Assembly: GCA_037957365.1 (NCBI GenBank) | Contig: JARHVA010002683.1 | Coordinates: 868,001-932,000, forward strand | Direction: 5' to 3' | DNA length: 64,000 nucleotides | Origin: Torreya grandis | Taxonomy: Eukaryota > Streptophyta > Pinopsida > Cupressales > Taxaceae | Part shown: positions 45,330 to 57,875 of the stretch, in pieces | Layout of the letters: every line of letters starts with the position of its first letter | How positions within the stretch are numbered: position 1 is the first letter of the stretch | Program-made: the position numbers and the translations under genes | The notes under the pieces: generated by a model | Told to the model about the DNA's origin: nothing | Databases searched by the model: none | What the model saw: only the letters and a program-made list of their open reading frames with translations

Positions 45330-46398
45330 TTCTTGCATAATTATGTGTTGGTGGGATCTTTGAAAATATGGCCTTCATTGGTTTGAAGGTGGTGGGTATA
45401 TGGATTAAGAATTTCTTTAATGAAATAAGGGCCCCACCATTTTTGGGTGTATTTACCTTCTTTGTCATGAGTGTAGTCTAATTTAAGGACAAGATTGCCA
45501 ACATTAAATGTGTTAACTTTAACTCATTTTTTATGTTATTTGGTAATAAAATATTTTTATTATTGATTATGTTATAAGGCATAAAGATGGTTCTCATCAA
45601 GGAGATCGAGAGAATGATGATGAGTTTCATGTAATTATTAATTAGATATGATACCATGAAGAGATATACAGAGAGAAGGAAGATCAAATTATACTAGGAA
45701 GATTGATTAAAAACCATAGACTAGATATAATGGTGTTGCCCTAGTGGTAGTGTGTATACTAGTGCAAGAGTCACAAAGACCAAGATAGTGATGAAGGTGC
45801 CAATCCATGTGGGTTTCAAAAATTAGCTTTTGGGGGATTTTATTAATAATTTTATTTTTGGCCTCATCTTGGCCATTACATTATAGATGGTAGAGTGAGG
45901 AGATTTTTTGATTGATTATAATTTAGCATAGAGTTGTTTGACATCTTTTTTTTTGAAATTACCACCATTATTTGAAATGATAGTATGAGGGACACCAAAG
46001 TGGAAAATGATTTTATTTAGGATGAATTTGGAGATGATGGTATTGATGACATTGACAAATGGCATAGCCTCAACCTATCTGGTAAAATATTATATGGTTA
46101 TGATTATAAAGACATGCCCATCTTGAGATCGAGGTAATTTACCTATGAGATATAATCCCCACATGGAGAATGGTAAGATAAATTCTACAGTTTGAAGCTT
46201 GGTTAGAGCTGCATGAATTAGGTCATCATGAAGATGGAAAGGAGTACACTTTTTAGCAAATTTTATGGCATCCTTATCAAGAGTGGGCCAAAAGTATCCC
46301 ATACGTAATAATTTGTGGGCTGTATCATGTTTTCTATAGTGTCCACCACAAATTCCCCCATGTGCTTGTTTAAGAAGAGGAGGAAACTCATATTTCAT
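45330..46398 (-). pseudogene. Gypsy integrase, catalytically dead
   Basis: The H2C2 zinc finger is readable as HGGICGGHYRKHDTAHKL, YFWPTLDKDAIKFAKKC and TPFHLH. The core starts WGLYLIGKLPRSQDGHVF. The codon for the first catalytic Asp (family T-x-D-Y-F-T) is now TAA at 46090-46092. The second reads ISNNGGNF in place of I-S-D-N-G-G-N-F (Asp to Asn). VEAMPFVNV and ILNKIIFHFGVPHTI lie between. The C-terminal part, GKYTQKWWGPYFIKEIL near 45400-45450, is the usual 'K-W-x-G-P-Y-x-V' end. Five or more stops overall. Confidence 0.82.
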
Positions 46399-46757
46399 AA
46401 CACATTAGAGTAGGGTACCTTCAACATTATGGTAATATAGGATGTTATATATAAATAAATACTTAAAATCTTGTTTGTGAATGTAAGTCTTTTTGCAAGA
46501 ATAAAAGTTGGGAGGATAGGTTTGGTGTTCTATAAATTGAATGATATCTTTGTACCACAGGCTTTGTTGAATGATGATGGCCTTAATGTGGCAAATAACT
46601 AAATCTTATTATTGGTTAGAAGATAAGGATTTTATTATTTTTATAAGAAAATTGGGATCATTAATAACTTGGTTTGGATGAAAAAGAGATGTTGAAGAAG
46701 CAAGGGATTCATCAATAGAGTTTTGATCTCAAGGGATAGGGTCGATGGTGAAAGAAA

Positions 46758-47500
46758 CTAAATCTTTGGTGAGAGTAATTGTGATTTGATGATAAAAATG
46801 AGATTATCACTTTTGCTTTGGTAATCACCATTGATCTGGTATAAAATGAGTTGGGAGTCACCTAAAGCATGCAGGTATTGGATATCTAGATCAAGGGTTG
46901 CTCTCATGCCTAATATTAAAGCTTTGTACTCCACCATGTTGTTAGTGACATAAAATGTGAGGAAAAATGCTAATGGGATGATTTTTCCAAGAGGGATCAT
47001 GAGGATACAAATGGTCCATCTCCTTGAAGGCATTTATCACCATCAAAATGAAGGGTCCAAGTATCTTTATGTAAATCAACATTAATTTTAAGAAGTTATT
47101 CGATAACTACTTTTGGTTAGTAGTCATGAGGAAGATAGTGGACTCATCAAGATTATTTTCTTCCATGTCATTGGTGAAGTTATAAAAATAATATTTAAGG
47201 GATATGGCTTGGTTGAGACATTCAATGTACATAATATTATCATTGGGAAGATTATCTTGAAGGTGATCGGTAGTTGGCATAAGAACTACGACAAGTTGAT
47301 CAGCAATGATTTATCCTTTGACAACTTTTTGGGTAATAATTCAGAGATCAAATTCCATGAGGAGGACCATCTAATTTCCAATTATATCTCTAGGAATAAA
47401 TTATTTAGAAAAGAATTCATAAATGGGATCAGAATGAATAATAACATAAGTTGTTTGATAAAGCATATACTGTCAAAGTTTGTTAGCAAAAAAAATAAAT
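46758..47500 (-). pseudogene. Gypsy RNase H / archaeal-type RNase H region
   Basis: Upstream part (about 47240-47500): SDPIYEFFSK, then WMVLLMEFDL-like and 'K-V-V-K-G..I-A-D-Q-L', matching the region after RT RNase H ('K-A-I-K-G-Q-x-x-A-D-Q-L'). Downstream (46758-47033): NNMVEYKALILGMRATLDLDI and YLHALGDSQLILYQINGDY, matching the RVT_3-type RNase H 'N-N-M-A-E-Y-E-A-L' and 'G-D-S-x-L-x-x-x-Q' motifs. The Asp in GDSQL is preserved. Broken by stops between the two parts. Confidence 0.7.
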
Positions 47501-47929
47501 GGTGAGGCAATCATGCTCAAATTTTGTGTAATATTTTTCATAATCAATGAGGCCTCAAATGATATATTATATGGAATATTCCCTTCTAGTATCATCTTGT
47601 TGGTCAATTATTTCCTCGACTGATATGGGTGTGCAAGAGGTATATAAGATCAAAGGTTGATTGTTTGAAGGGGGATGAAGAGTAGGTGGGTAAAGCAATG
47701 ATTCTTTCATATTATCAAATGATTTTTGATAGGGATCCATCTATTCTAAGGAATTACCTTTATTAAGAAGAAAATTAATTGAATAGATATGATAAGACAA
47801 TTTAGGAATGAATCATCTAATTTCCTGAAGTTTATCGAGGTAAGTGCAAATGTCTATAATAGATCGATGGATGGGCATGTTGACAATAGCATTACTCTTG
47901 GCAAGGTTAACATCGATGTCATGGAGAGA

Positions 47930-48640
47930 GACTAAGAATCATAATAATTTTCTAAATGTGACATCAAAAACACATTTGTAATGATGTAGTCTATCTTTAT
48001 ATTTAAGGAGGTAGTCAAATATGATGGTAAGATAAGATAGATGAGTCTTGTGACATTTAGATTTATTAATAAGGTCATCCACATAGGTTTATACAATCTT
48101 GTGAATAATATCATGAAATATGTGAGTCATTTACCATTGATAGGTGGCTCTAACATTTTTTAGGTTGAAAGTTATTTTAACATAGAAATAGGTGCCCCAT
48201 TCATTGGTGAAAGTTATCTTATGTTGGTCTTTAAGGTTAATGTGAATTTGGTTATAACTCAAAAAACCATCCATAAGAGACAACATTTCATAACTAGATA
48301 TGGAATCAATGATGGCATATATTGAAGGTAGAGGGAAATTATCCTTGAGACAAGCAAGATTAAAATTATATAAATAAATGCAAATGTAAATGACCATGGT
48401 GACCTTCTTCCAAAAACTTATTCTGAATAGTCCACAGGTTTGATAAACTTAGCATCAAGAAACTTCAAGTGGAAATTTTTGTTTCTTTTATCATATGGGT
48501 TTGACATCGAGATAAGTGATAATATTATGCACCACAATGTTAGGGTCAATACTATGCATGTCCTCATAGGACCAGGCAAGTATATCATGATATTTATCAA
48601 ATAATAATCTAAAATTATCATGTTTAGTAGGTGTAAGTTA
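47930..48640 (-). pseudogene. Gypsy reverse transcriptase, YVDD retained
   Basis: AWSYEDMHSIDPNIV-like residues lie in shifted frames near 48520-48590. Then LACLKDNFPLPSIYAI, YEMLSLMDGFLSYNQIHI and DQHKITFTNEWGTYFYVK (48131-48397) match the standard RT blocks. After a break, TYVDDLINKSKCHKTHL near 48050-48090 keeps the catalytic YVDD. The parallel plus-strand frame 47113-47505 and others are shadows. Confidence 0.78.
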
Positions 48641-50064
48641 TTAAGAAATTATAATTGGTCAAGGGCATGATGGATTACCATATTTGATGTGAGTAGTTTA
48701 TTTGATAATCATATCATTGAGATATTTAAAATGATATGGTTTATTAGGTAAAGAGGAAATTGGATTTTCTTTAAGGTCGATACTAGTGATAATTATTTTG
48801 AAATAAGGGGCTTTATTTTTAAAATTCTTAAGTTTTTGATGTTACTAAGGAAGTTGAGATTCTCTGGCATGAAGCAATTCAAGAATGGCTTCATCATCAG
48901 GAAAAGTGGGAAGAGGACCATAATACTCATCATCTACTTTGAGATTGATAATTTTATTACCTTGGAGATCATATTCAGAATGTATCTGATAGACATTTTT
49001 GGCCTTGGTGTCTAATGTGGAGTAGAAGGATTAGATTGATCAGATGAGATTCATGTATCATTAGTTTCTTTGACATGGGAAGAATTAAAAGTAATGATGT
49101 GATCTGTAGGTGGTAGAGAGAATTTAGGAATTTTTTAATGTTCATAAGGTAGGATTTGTTCAATCACCCAAGGAGTATCAAGATGTGGAGAATTAATGGG
49201 AGGTACATGAACTTTGGGAGCTAATTTAAAATCCATTAAAATGGTGTGAAAATCATAGTTGAAAGCATGTATTTGGACTAAAGTTTTTTGATAATGTTGA
49301 ACATCTAAGTATTGAGATTAATCTTGGGCCATGATGTAGTTATCATCATAGGTTGGAGAAATGGTACATTCTTGAGATTCAAGAGGAGTTTTAGAAGGGG
49401 AAATTCTGAGATCACTAAATTTACATAGAGGCATGATTAAAGGATCTTGGAATAATTTTTCCACTCCATAACCATTGCAAGTGAAGGTGTCTTCTAGGTA
49501 AGAAGAGTCCTAAGCATTACATGGAGGGGGGAAATTAGTGATCTCATTAATGAGAAGAATAGTGTGATCACAAGGTAATAAAGAAGGAAGAAGCCACTCC
49601 AAGATATAAGGAGGTAGCTTATTAGTGTTTCAAGTATGTTTCAAGTCATTAGGTTCATCGTCATTATAATTAGCAAGAGTGACCTATATGTCTAGATTAA
49701 TTTTGATGAATTTAGGTAAGGGAGCACTATTGATTATGGGAATGGTAGGAATGTGATATTGAGATGTAGGATTGGTAATTTAAATAAAATCCAAGGGTTA
49801 GGATCAAACTCATGTTTATACCTTTTACCATTATGTAGAACTTGATGCATTGGATACCGGAAGAGGTGATGGCCTTCATTCTATGAGTCCAAAGGTGGCT
49901 TAGGTGTATGTTGTAAGATAGGGGAAAATCAAGGACCATAATTTTAGTTCAAATGATCTTATGTCTAATTGTTAGGGGATTCCAAATACAATCGAATGGA
50001 TTTTGATTAGTTTTATCAAATCCATGATAATTTAGGTGGGTTTGCTTGAGATGATCCTCATTCT
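48641..50064 (-). other. Linker between protease and RT of gypsy remnant 2
   Basis: Decayed frames (for example 48975-49163 and 49727-49939) give fragments such as VLDFPLSYNIHL and QCIKFYIMVKG that suit the protease C-terminal extension of gypsy polyproteins; the rest is a poorly conserved charged stretch. Confidence 0.5.
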
Positions 50065-50235
50065 AGCCAAGTTTTTGGATGAACCATAAATACATCACAT
50101 TAATGTCGGACCCTTCATCAACTAAAACTTTATGAATAAGGGTAGTATTAATGGCTATTTTAATGAATAAGGGTGGATCATTGGCATGAAAAAGGGTCTC
50201 ATAATTAATCATGTCTTCTTAAATAAATTTAATAG
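50065..50235 (-). pseudogene. Gypsy aspartic protease, decayed
   Basis: NDPPLFIKIAINTTLIHKVL is followed by VDEGSDINVMYLWFIQKLG. VDEGSD occupies the retropepsin active-site position, with D-E-G-S in place of D-S/T-G-A/S. QTHLNYHGFDKTNQNPFD follows after a stop. The conserved run of about 40 residues makes the assignment good. Gag should lie at higher coordinates but is not recognised. Confidence 0.65.
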
Positions 50236-50239
50236 AAGG

Positions 50240-51894
50240 ATTAGAAGTATAGATATGGATTACAAAGATATAGATCAAGCATTAGTCAAGAAATATAAAA
50301 AAAAATCATAAGAACATAACTAGTTAAGCCAACTCCTTCAACAAGGTTTGTAAATGATAATTAAGAGATATTGAAATAAAGCACATACACATTACCTTCC
50401 CAAGATCATCCCACCATCCAAATTTGGTTCAAAGTGTGATTTTCCCCTTGAGTTAGTGCTCAAGTCTTCATCAATGATACAAGGAAAAGCTCTTCCATCA
50501 TCTATCGCTCACCAATGAAACTAGGATCATTATATGAAAATCAATGTTATGTCTATCTTAAAGTTATCCTATTACAAATTAAGAATAATAAACACCACAC
50601 ACAAATGGCTTGTGGAGAGCATTTTGCATATTAATTTTACATCAATGAGGCCTTAAAATGGTGGTCTTGCCCCTTCTATTTATAGGTTTTTAAATTTGAT
50701 TAGGATCAACCATGACCGTCTATCTTGAGATCAAGATGTGTGGCCATGTATTAATCCAATTTTGGAGATAATATCCTCATAAATATTTAGGAGGAAGAGG
50801 CATGGGAGGCTATAAACCTAATATTTATTATGTTTATGGCTTATGGATGCCAACCCATAGAAGATGTCACCTGATGATTTAGATTTTAGTAATTAATTTC
50901 CAATTAAAATATATTCAATAACATACATAGATTTCCCACTTGAGCTCATAATTTGGTTTAATTTGCCTAAGTGAGATTAATCAATTGTGATAAAATTCAT
51001 TAGAAATTGGATGCTCAATTAATCAAACTAGTCAGAATGTCATATTACTGGGTCATAATTTGACCAGAGTGGAATTAGAAGAATATGTTAGATGTGTTCA
51101 GACCAATATCCCATTTAAGACACTGTGGACAAAAAATAACACATGCACTTGTGTGTTTTAAAATTAGAAGAATTCAGTGGTTTAAAGTGTTAAATTGCAT
51201 TTGCATTATTTTGACCCAAAATGATTTGATAAATTTTAATAATCACATAAAATGCATTACCCCATTTATGGATACATTAGCCTAAATTGGAACTTGTGTA
51301 TGGAAAGCTCAAACCATTTATCATGTTTAAGTTATTTTGGCCTAAATTATGTGTTGTAAATTTTGAGTAAGATTGATAATTTCAACACAATTGTGTTAGG
51401 AATTAGATGTATACATTTTGTCCATATTTGAGAAAGCATTGTAAGACATTCAGGATGAAGCAATGTATTTTCATATAAATGAGTTGTCAAGAAGAAGTTG
51501 GAATGGAAATGACCCATGATTCCACCTCGAGAGCACATTTAAGGATAAAAGAGAAGGATGGAATCTCTAAAAGAGAGAGAAAAGTGAAATTAACCTATGG
51601 AAAAGATTAAATCCAAACTAGCTAATGCTTTCAAATGTTGATTCTCAATGATCAAAATATAATTAGAATATAAAGGGACCTAAATATGTGGGAAGGGGAA
51701 GGATACAATCCAAAAATATAAGTGACATAATTTGAACACATCTAAAGTTAGGGTGCAAGCTACACACTTAGGGAATGATCAATCCTGAGACAAGTTGCAC
51801 ACTAAAATATTGTCAAAACAAGTGAAAAGTCTTGTAGGGATTGGAATTAGAAGAAATAAGGGAGCATTAATCTAGAGAAAGGAAATAATAGTGT
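50240..51894. other. No gene or element recognised
   Basis: Expected position of gag, leader and LTR of gypsy remnant 2, but no primer site (TGATACCA on this strand) or LTR pair was found. Open frames of about 65 codons (51085-51285, 51347-51538) are treated as chance. Confidence 0.4.
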
Positions 51895-52090
51895 GCCCCA
51901 ATAGAGAGAATTTGATCAGTTGATAAAGCAATTATACCCCATTAGGGTGAATTTTGATAATTGATAAGATAATTATTTGTGCCCTAGTAGGGCATATTTG
52001 ATTCAATGATAATTAAATTTTCCCTTTGAGGGCATATTTAGATTTGTGACTAGTTCAAATCTTATGACCCAATAGGGCAAATTGGCAAGA
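51895..52090. repeat. Degenerate ~43-bp tandem repeat with CCCTA..TAGGG cores
   Basis: Five units start near 51895, 51937, 51981, 52022 and 52067 (spacing 42, 44, 41, 45). Each opens with a near-palindrome such as GCCCTAGTAGGGC or CCCAATAGGGC, followed by an AATTTGAT-rich spacer. Confidence 0.6.
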
Positions 52091-54850
52091 AATAGCTCAA
52101 GGATATAACGTAATGCATAGATTAAAGATGAGTGGGCAAAAACATAGATGTGATGGTAAAATGACTAAAATATTCATAAGAAACGAGGAATATAAGGACA
52201 CATGTAGTGATTAAAGAGATGAATAGAATATTAAAGGTGGTTGAGCTTTCCCAAGATACATTATGTATCCAAGCACTGCCTATATAGTCTAGATAGACCT
52301 CAAGCCAATGTAGTTCACCCAGAAGTGGGAGAAGATGGAATGAAATAATGAAGAATAAAATAAAAAAGATGGACCACTATTAGATTACACTCATAATGTA
52401 TGCCAAGAGATGCATGTCTTGCATTGAGTCAGGTGTGAGGGTTCATTAGTGCCTAGTTTCATTGGTGCACTTGAGAGCTGATCATCAGAGTTACATTAAC
52501 ATTCTGACATAGAAACAAAACACATATTGCTTAATATAGAAAAATAAAATTATGAATTATAAGTATGAATAACCTATAATGACATTATATTTCAATTATG
52601 ATGATCTGGTTCAAATGTGAATACTTATAACTAAGGATAATGGTATAAATGACCAAAACTAGAGTTATAAATATTTACATTTAAATAAAAATCAAAGACA
52701 AAGATAAAAATAAATAAATAAATGTAACTATTGTCACCAAATCTTGCACCCTATAGGAGGGTTTTCAATCCTCCTCCATATTTGGGCAACATGGGAATAC
52801 TTCTAGGTATGTGGGTTTACCTATAGGTAGAAGTAGACCTCTAGGTTTACGGGTTATCTCTTTGAATGTATCTTGAAATGCTTGTCACCTACTTAACTAG
52901 TTACTTGTGGGTAAAAGAAGTGTAAATTTGCATGAAATGAAACTACTCTAAGGGGGTGATTCACCAAGATGATTTCCACATGACCATTATACTTCTATCA
53001 CAATGAAAAAAGACCTACAAACTAGTTTTCAAGTCATAAAAGATTCTAACATGAGTGTTTGAACATAGAGGTGACATGCATGAGACAACACAAGGTATGT
53101 GAAATAGAGGGCATATTTCACACTCCAAGAATAATTATACACTTGACAGGATTATAACACACTAACTACACCCTATATGACATGTTAGAATAGGAACTAT
53201 TGCATAAACATGAGAGGGAAAGGAGAAGCAAAGATAGGAGATTATCACTTAGCATCAACATACATCACTTTGCATACTTATACAATTGTTCATGAAATCA
53301 AAACCAGACTTTCATTAAATTTTTAATGGAAAAATACAATGTCATTCCATCAAGGCTTCTCCATACATGGTATGGTATTAGTCCACAAGAGCCAAAATGG
53401 CTAATATTTATAAAATTGGAGAGAGAGGAGAAGAGAATGAAGTATAAGAATCACTAGGAAATGTTTCATGCTAATAAAAGGATTTAAACATGTAGGAGAT
53501 AGGGATATGGAATATAGAATGTAAGGTATATGTGGAAAAATGTCCCTCAAAACATGAAACTTCTAAAATGTGGTATAGGATTCTTCATTTCTTACTTAGA
53601 AAACCGTCTTCATCATTTGGACTTCTTGGAATGTCCACATCAAACTAGGGATAGATGTTATTTTTTCACTGAGAGGGAGGGGTTATAGACATGCTCCAAC
53701 ATGCATTGGTTTCATCCCTAATCATCAGTATTCTTTTGTACATGAGCTATCACTACTTGTAATCCAAATAACTCCTTTTTCACTCACCCTTCACACTTGG
53801 CACCAAAACTACCTTAAATTTTTCAATTTGATATATACAAAGGAGTGAATGACACATTTTAGGATCCATCATGGCCTTATATTCCATAGGTATTCCTTAA
53901 AAGGCTATCCACTTGAAGTTTTCACTCTCTTACAAGATTGTTCACTATGCCAATTTTGATTGGCTGAGATGAAGGCACTTGACGATACACTTGTGAGATA
54001 TTATTCTAAATAAAATTGACATGAGGGGTTATCTCAAGTCCCAACCTATCTCCCAAAGTGGATTACATCTCTTAAAACCCTTTTGAACTTGCACAACACC
54101 AAAAATAGTCAAGAAAATCCATTTCACACCTTATCTATACAATTAGAGTACAACTAAAATGGATAAGGAGGAGACCTAGAGAGTCCTTTATAACTTATAA
54201 TCATCTCCCAATCCATTCCATGCCATTTGTATTCATCTCCTACTCAATCTTCCCAATTAGCTTACTACTTTTTCCCTCTAAGGATGTTTCATACAATTAT
54301 AATATCCAATTCTCCAAAAAATTCCACAAATTTCTTGTTCAAGACCTCCTTCAACATCCCTCAACTCCTCAGACTCCCATGCACAACCTCCAAGTAGTTG
54401 TGAGCATCTCAAATGAGCCTCTCGAGCTTTGTCTACCATTTGTTACAGGCCTAATATTGGTTTGAGACAATAAATGGATTATATATGGTTTTCTATGCAT
54501 TTTAATAGCTTTAGCACTCCTTTTAACTCCCTAAAAACATTATATAACTCAACTTAATTCTCCCTTGATGATATAAGTGAAAGTAAACCCCCAAATAGAT
54601 AATAGGCTTAGACCAGACCAAATAGGTCTACCTGCATACTTATGAGTCTAGGCCATTCTAGCATGTTTCCAACATATTTTATTGTTTACCTATTTTTTTT
54701 CCATGTCTATATAACCTTATATATCTTATTTTAATTTTTATCAACCCTTAACCTTCCTTCTCATCTCCTTTCTTCAAAGCCTGCAGATTTGCATCTTTAG
54801 GGGAGTACCTTATATCTAAGATAAAATAGAGGGTGTTTCCCCTATTATCC
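52091..54850. other. No gene or element recognised
   Basis: AT-rich sequence without a second copy in the window. One 81-codon plus-strand frame (54220-54465) has no recognisable domain and is not called. Confidence 0.4.
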
Positions 54851-56480
54851 TAGGAAAATGAATTGTTTTTTGATCTTATACAAGTGATGTATATGATTTT
54901 TACAAATTTCCAATGTCTAATTATACTATTAGACCCTCCAAACACCATCAAACCCACAAGGCAGATTGTCAAATGACTGAATGTATGCACAATATCAAAT
55001 ATGACTGTAGGTACATGTTTAAGGCCTTTATTTTCATTATATCCATTTTTTGATATTTAAAAAAGTTTAATATAATTTTCAATTCACTTTAAATCATGTA
55101 AAATTCTTAAAACATTATCAACCCTCTTCATTCTATGCCTCTCTACTTTGACTGGTCATGGTGTTGACTATGTTCCTTTCTTGAAAGGGGCACCTATAGG
55201 TGCATACTACATGGTTAAAGCCTTATGATATTTAATAATTATTCCCTTAAGGTATTCAAGCTATATCCATTTTATTCCAACCATGAGATATTCATGTTCT
55301 TTTATCATTGTATACATAGTCAACTATATTTGATTGTCTTAGAGCAAAAGGGGAGCCTTGTAGGTGAATATCCATGTTGAAAATTGTGTCATATGGTTTG
55401 AGGTCCCTTTGAGGTATTTTTTAGGCAGATTTAACTATCAATTATTTGTATGTCCGTGTTTAAGTTCACCTTATGGACCTATAGGAATCCACAATCAACT
55501 GTAGGTAAGTTGTTTCAGGGTCTAGCACCCCTGTAGGTGTTGATGGGGTAAAAACACTACATATAAACATTTTTTGATTACCTTTGAATAATTTATGTCT
55601 TCCTAAACCTTATAGGACCACTTTCTATACATATACATTCTCTTGCATTACAACTTTGGGTTGTGGAGTTCTTTTGAGGTTCAAATCATGTAGAAGTCAC
55701 TAAAAACTTGTAGTGAACAAATATTTACTTTGAAGGCCTTCAAATATCACTTTATTCAAGTCACACACCCATTCCATTTTTCATGGATATTCTCCTAGGA
55801 TAGGGATAAAATTTATATAAATCAAAACCTGATCCAACTTTATGCAACATTGTTATATGGCATCAACAAAAGTGGCAAGGGCTTTGTTTTGGAGCTTTTA
55901 AGGAAATTGTCCCTAAAGCTCAATCCTTAATTTGAACATGAATTTTAAAACTTGATTTCATATAAATTGCCTCAAAAATAACTATTATATCCTATCCAAC
56001 ATATTAATACTTCAAAAAGGTTTCAAATCATGTTCTCATCTCCTTTATGAAGCATCTCAGATCTATGTGGTACCCTGTAGATGGACATTTCAATGTATAG
56101 GCAGTCAGTGTGGATAAACATGAAACATGTGCATAATGTATGAGCATTCAAAAAGTTTTAAACTATAAACATGTATTTCACAACATTTAAATTATTAAAA
56201 AAAGATCAATTATCCTTGTTTTAATGTGACATTCTCCTGAGAGTACCTATAGGTGCACATTCATGGCTAACTGTGTATATATATAACATTGACTGTCATA
56301 GTCCTTATTATGTCACTTAGATGGGCTTAGTTATTTTTTCATGATTATAAGAAGTTAAAAAAACTCCTTGAACTCTTCATTACCTTTTATGTATTTTTTC
56401 GCACTTCAAGACACCATCATTGTAGATTACAACCTATAGAAAGTTGATTGTGTGACACATGTGACTGTGTGTTTGATCAA
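54850..56480. repeat. Possible very degenerate tandem array (~150-190-bp period)
   Basis: The word CCTATAGGTG / CTGTAGGTA recurs near 55003, 55190, 55343, 55500, 55527, 56068 and 56238, often followed by an 'ACATGGTTAA'-like word 10-20 bp later. Intervals are irregular and the intervening sequence aligns poorly by eye. Confidence 0.3.
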
Positions 56481-57164
56481 TGCATGAAATTGAAAGACAA
56501 ATAATGGAAATAATGTTATTAATATGAAATTATAAAAAATAATCACACCATATAACATTCACATGAAAATTTTCCAGAGAAAGAAACCTTCTAGAAGTGG
56601 TGAAATTTGACTATAACCTCCATTAGTGACATCTTCTTGTAATTTGAACTATTCAACTCATGAAATCACTTCTAATAATGATAATAAACATGATAAACAT
56701 GAGAGTATATATTATACATATTTTTAATAAAAATCATCAATTGATTTATATGTACTAGCTCAAACAAGAGCAAAACTTGTAGGGTGTGGGAAACAACAAG
56801 CATAAATGAATAGTCAACTTGTTAAGGATGGTTTATAAAGTATAGGCCACCATTCCTCCAAATAAAAACATGAACATTAATTTGACCAAGTTTAATATCT
56901 ACCACCAAGATCTCTTGACCTAGAAGTCTTGCTACTAATGTACTATCCAAAGAGTTGTGGACCAGTTTTGCCTGCATAGTGGAGTGATGGAGAGATAGAA
57001 TGGTTTTAGCCCATTATTGGCACTTAAAAATCATGCCAAGCATGGAAATGAGTTTTAGGAAGTCTAAGAGTCAATTAAAAATATTTTATCATGTTCCACT
57101 CTCTCCCAGAGGCTGTAAAACCTTCAAAACTCCTTCTTTTCCACTTGCTTTCTTGATTTCCAAT
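56481..57164. other. No gene recognised; left flank of the copia LTR copy
   Basis: No homology to the LTR copy at 141-1106 is seen before about 57165. A 117-codon plus-strand frame (57000-57353) spans the junction and is not treated as a gene. Confidence 0.4.
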
Positions 57165-57381
57165 TATGTTAACTGTGGATCCCTTTGGGACTATCACATG
57201 ACCATAGGGGTATATTTTGGGTGCCTAGAGATCTCCAAAAATGTGGGGATCACATTTTTCCCCACTCCACCTTTTTTTAACCTTTCTCCACATGTGATTG
57301 TAATATTCCTTATCTTTTCTAATTTATATGTCTTCCATGTTTTGTGGAGTTAGTTGTTAGATGCCTATTTCCCATGTTGAC

Positions 57382-57864
57382 TGTCAGGGGATCTAGCTCT
57401 ACAAAAACCAACTCTACAACTTGAGTTGCTATCCCTCCTTGAATGCTTCAGCTGATCTCCTTGACCTTGCTTGCTTCAAAGCTCTTACTTGCCTTCTTGC
57501 TTGCTCTTATATACAATACATGCCTTATGGGTCTTTAAATAGGATCCCATGCTTACAAAAATAGAAATCTAACTACAATAATTAGACACGCATCCCGTGA
57601 CTTAAATTAGTCCCTTGACATGCAAACAACGCGTTCACTTAATTGACTGTTCGTAAACAGCAGTTCTGGACCGCCACAGGCGACCAACGTCGGTCCCTGT
57701 GTGTCTGGTGCTACCGACGTCGGCCAAATCCCTGCCGTCATCGGTCTCCTTCTCCACTGCATCTAACTAATGTCGGTCATACTGCCGACGCCGGTGGCTC
57801 TAGTTCTTCAGCATCCTTCCCTGTGTCTGCAAACAGGTGAAGCTTTTAGCTCCACATCCTAACA
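57382..57864 (-). repeat. 3' LTR of copia element 2 (483 bp)
   Basis: On the minus strand starts TGTTAGGATGTGGAGC and ends CCCCTGACA. The first ~45 bp match the LTR of element 1. TATATAA at 57507-57513 (minus). Confidence 0.9.
57683..57795 (-). promoter_or_regulatory. Five-unit palindrome array in U3 of element 2 (3' LTR)
   Basis: Sites at 57683, 57713, 57734, 57766 and 57784, for example ACCGACGTCGGC (57713-57724). Read in element direction the spacing is 18, 32, 21 and 30 bp, against 19, 32, 21 and 31 in element 1. The array lies 170-290 bp upstream of the TATA box. A DRE/CRT plus ACGT-core function is inferred. Confidence 0.6.
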
Positions 57865-57875
57865 ATCTCCCACTT
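57865..57875 (-). other. Polypurine tract of copia element 2
   Basis: The minus strand reads AAGTGGGAGAT, identical to element 1. Confidence 0.85.

Larger units (their letters stand above)
45330..50235 (-). mobile_element. Ty3/gypsy remnant 2 (pol region)
   Basis: On the minus strand: protease (50065-50235), a charged linker, reverse transcriptase (47930-48640), RNase H and a second RNase H-like block (46758-47500), then integrase with H2C2 finger (45330-46398). This is the gypsy order (integrase after RT). No LTRs, primer site or gag were found. The dual RNase H arrangement with 'N-N-M-x-E-Y-x-A-L' resembles the Tat lineage; this is inference. All parts contain stops. Confidence 0.75.

Noticed and set aside
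47113..47505. 130-codon plus-strand frame
   Set aside because: Antisense shadow of the gypsy RNase H region read on the minus strand.
45330..50235. Endogenous pararetrovirus as the source of the RT and protease
   Set aside because: An integrase with H2C2 finger follows RT in the gypsy order, which plant pararetroviruses of the usual type lack; no movement or coat protein motif was seen.
57000..57353. 117-codon frame similar to the 70-codon frame at 888-1100
   Set aside because: Similarity comes from both being the same copia LTR; the frames are not otherwise conserved.
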